The notes under the pieces: model-generated
What the model was told of the DNA's origin: nothing
The model's input: only the letters and a program-made list of their open reading frames with translations
The model's database searches: none
In this document: positions 4,891 to 6,491 of the stretch, one piece after another
How positions within the stretch are numbered: the stretch's first letter is position 1
Layout of the letters: every line of letters begins with the position of its first letter
Translations under genes and position numbers: made by a program
Assembly (NCBI GenBank): GCA_902406135.1
Contig: CABPCX010000115.1
Location: forward strand, 1 to 6,491
Length of the DNA: 6,491 bases
Direction of reading: 5' to 3'
Source: an uncultured Eubacteriales bacterium
GTDB lineage: Bacteria > Bacillota > Clostridia > Lachnospirales > Anaerotignaceae

Positions 4891-6491
4891 ATGATAAGTG
4901 CCAATGACGTGTCTCTTCAGTATGGCGGAAGAGTTCTATTCAAAGACGTAAATGTTACATTCACAAAAGGAAACTGCTACGGCCTTATAGGCGCCAACGG
5001 TGCAGGAAAATCAACTTTCCTTAAAATACTCTCAGGAGAGATTGAGCCCAATACAGGTGCCGTATCCATAACACCCGGCGAAAGAATGTCTGTACTCAGA
5101 CAGGACCACTTCCTTTTTGATGATTTTGACGTTATCAAATGCGTACTCTATGGAAACAAGCGTTTATATGACATTATGGAAGAAAAAGAGGCTCTTTACA
5201 GCAAGCCTGATTTCAGCGATGAAGACGGTATAAAGGTATCAGAGCTTGAAGCTGAGTTTGCTGAGCTGGACGGCTGGAGTGCAGAATCCGACGCAGAGAT
5301 ACTTCTTAACGGCCTTGGAGTTACAAATGAATTCCACTATCTTAAGATGAGCGAGCTTACAGGTAATCAGAAGGTCAAGGTACTTCTTGCACAGGCGCTT
5401 TTCGGAAATCCCGATATACTTCTTCTGGACGAGCCTACAAACCATTTGGACCTTGCGTCTATCAAATGGCTTGAAGATTTCCTCCTTGACTTTGAAAATA
5501 CAGTAATAGTCGTATCCCATGACCGTCATTTCTTAAATAAGGTATGTACTCATACAGCGGACATCGACTATGGCAAAATAACTATGTACGTAGGAAACTA
5601 CGATTTCTGGTATGAATATACTCAGATGGTTGACAGACAGATAAAAGACCAGAATAAGAGAGCTGAACAGAAAATAAAGGAACTTACAGAGTTCATCCAG
5701 AGATTCAGCGCCAACGCTTCAAAATCAAGACAGGCCACATCACGTAAAAAACTTCTCGATAACCTTCAGATGGACACCATAAGAATATCATCAAGAAGAT
5801 ATCCTTTCTGTTCATTTAAGCAGGACAGAGAAGTCGGAAACGATGTTCTTGAAGTTAAAAATCTTTCAAAAACAATAAACGGCAGAAAAGTACTTAATGA
5901 TGTAAGCTTCATCATTATGCCCAATGATAAAGTTGCATTCGTAGGCGCAGATGAAATAGCAAGAACAACTCTTTTCCAGATTTTATGCGGAGAGATGGAG
6001 CCCGATGAAGGTTCATTCAAATGGGGCGTAACTACAACAACTTCATATTTCCCTAAGGATAATTCAAAATATTTCGATGATTTCAAAGATTCTCTTCTTG
6101 AATGGCTCAGACCCTATGCTAAAGAAGGCGAGAGATATGACGCCGACATAAGAGGATGGCTTGGAAGAATGCTCTTTACAGGAGAGGAATCTCTCAAACC
6201 CGCAAATGTTCTTTCAGGAGGAGAGAGGGTAAGATGTATGCTCTGTAAGATGATGATTTCGGGAGCAAATGTTCTTGTGCTTGATGAGCCCACTAACCAC
6301 CTTGACCTGGAAAGCATACAGGCGCTTAACAACGGTCTTGTTGACTTTAAGGGAACACTTCTTTTTGATTCCCACGACCACCAGTTTGTCCAGACCATCG
6401 CTAACAGAGTTATAGAGATACTTCCCGGAGGTATAATCGACAGACGTGAGACTTATGATGAATTTATCGAAAATGAAAGCCTCAATGAATT
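4891..6491 (+). CDS. ABC-F family ATPase, YbiT/YkpA type, right end cut by window
   Basis: ABC-F proteins have two fused ATPase domains and no membrane domain; they bind the ribosomal E site and act on stalled or initiating ribosomes, and some confer antibiotic protection. The 533 residues visible are nearly the full length expected. Domain 1 has an intact Walker A (GANGAGKST, 34-42), a signature reading LTGNQ (156-160), Walker B and catalytic glutamate (LLLDEPTNHLDL, E181), and an SHDRHF switch. The inter-domain arm (about 245-305) has the basic FIQRFSANASKSRQ motif. Domain 2 has GADEIARTT (352-360) where Walker A should be, with arginine for lysine, but an intact LSGGE (441-445), Walker B (VLVLDEPTNHLDL, E466) and histidine switch (SHDHQF, H495). 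The motifs KVKVLLAQALF and FKWGVTTTTSYFPKDNS point to the YbiT/YkpA group, not the MLS or lincosamide resistance groups. AGGAG at 4876-4880 precedes the ATG by 10 nt. No stop codon occurs before the edge. Confidence 0.93.
   Translation, partial: MISANDVSLQYGGRVLFKDVNVTFTKGNCYGLIGANGAGKSTFLKILSGEIEPNTGAVSITPGERMSVLRQDHFLFDDFDVIKCVLYGNKRLYDIMEEKEALYSKPDFSDEDGIKVSELEAEFAELDGWSAESDAEILLNGLGVTNEFHYLKMSELTGNQKVKVLLAQALFGNPDILLLDEPTNHLDLASIKWLEDFLLDFENTVIVVSHDRHFLNKVCTHTADIDYGKITMYVGNYDFWYEYTQMVDRQIKDQNKRAEQKIKELTEFIQRFSANASKSRQATSRKKLLDNLQMDTIRISSRRYPFCSFKQDREVGNDVLEVKNLSKTINGRKVLNDVSFIIMPNDKVAFVGADEIARTTLFQILCGEMEPDEGSFKWGVTTTTSYFPKDNSKYFDDFKDSLLEWLRPYAKEGERYDADIRGWLGRMLFTGEESLKPANVLSGGERVRCMLCKMMISGANVLVLDEPTNHLDLESIQALNNGLVDFKGTLLFDSHDHQFVQTIANRVIEILPGGIIDRRETYDEFIENESLNE

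Noticed and set aside
5239..6398. Three minus-strand ORFs of about 95-106 residues
   Set aside because: They are antisense to the strongly conserved ABC-F gene, lack ribosome binding sites and show no known motifs.
4891..6491. Antibiotic-resistance ABC-F (Vga/Lsa/OptrA type)
   Set aside because: The linker is of the short basic ANASKSRQ type, and the motifs around both domains match the housekeeping YbiT/YkpA group.

Overview
The window reads as chromosomal DNA of a low-GC, endospore-forming Firmicute, most likely a member of the Clostridia. The evidence is an infC-rpmI-rplT translation operon headed by what looks like an L20-type leader, an rpsT gene close to gpr (the germination protease found only in spore formers), strong AGGAGG ribosome binding sites, and AT-rich spacers. 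There is no sign of phage, plasmid, insertion sequence or CRISPR. Most of the window is core housekeeping DNA, and its interest lies in RNA regulation, unusual start codons, one broken gene and one unusual ATPase.

Layout. Positions 1-336 hold the 3' end of a ketopantoate reductase (panE-like) gene that enters from the left edge and is frameshifted near 243-249 by what looks like a short deletion. A near-consensus promoter (356-384) then drives a structured leader (about 391-507) ending in an intrinsic terminator. Within it, 407-415 and 494-502 are almost identical and can each pair with 479-487, which gives a clear antiterminator/terminator choice. Downstream are infC (530-1036, starting at AUU), rpmI (1069-1269), rplT (1298-1651) and, after a 107-bp spacer with two small stem-loops and no terminator, rpsT (1759-2019, starting at UUG). 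Two hairpin terminators (2027-2053 and 2069-2113) close this block. The second is bidirectional and also serves the convergent gene.

A VanZ-like membrane protein gene lies on the minus strand (2152-2679). Divergent from it is gpr (2890-3876). Next come a perfectly spaced sigma-A promoter (3918-3946), a lipoprotein gene (3990-4865) and, 25 bp on, an ABC-F ATPase gene of the YbiT/YkpA type (from 4891) that runs off the right edge a few codons before its expected end.

How the parts fit. IF3, L35 and L20 are probably tuned together: L20 would act on the leader RNA, and IF3 would act on its own AUU start. S20 may share this transcript. GPR acts at spore germination. The lipoprotein and the ABC-F protein appear to be co-transcribed; the ABC-F protein is expected to act on ribosomes, and sequence motifs predict only one intact ATP site of the two. 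The best second looks are the leader switch, the one-sided ABC-F ATPase and the microhomology deletion in panE.
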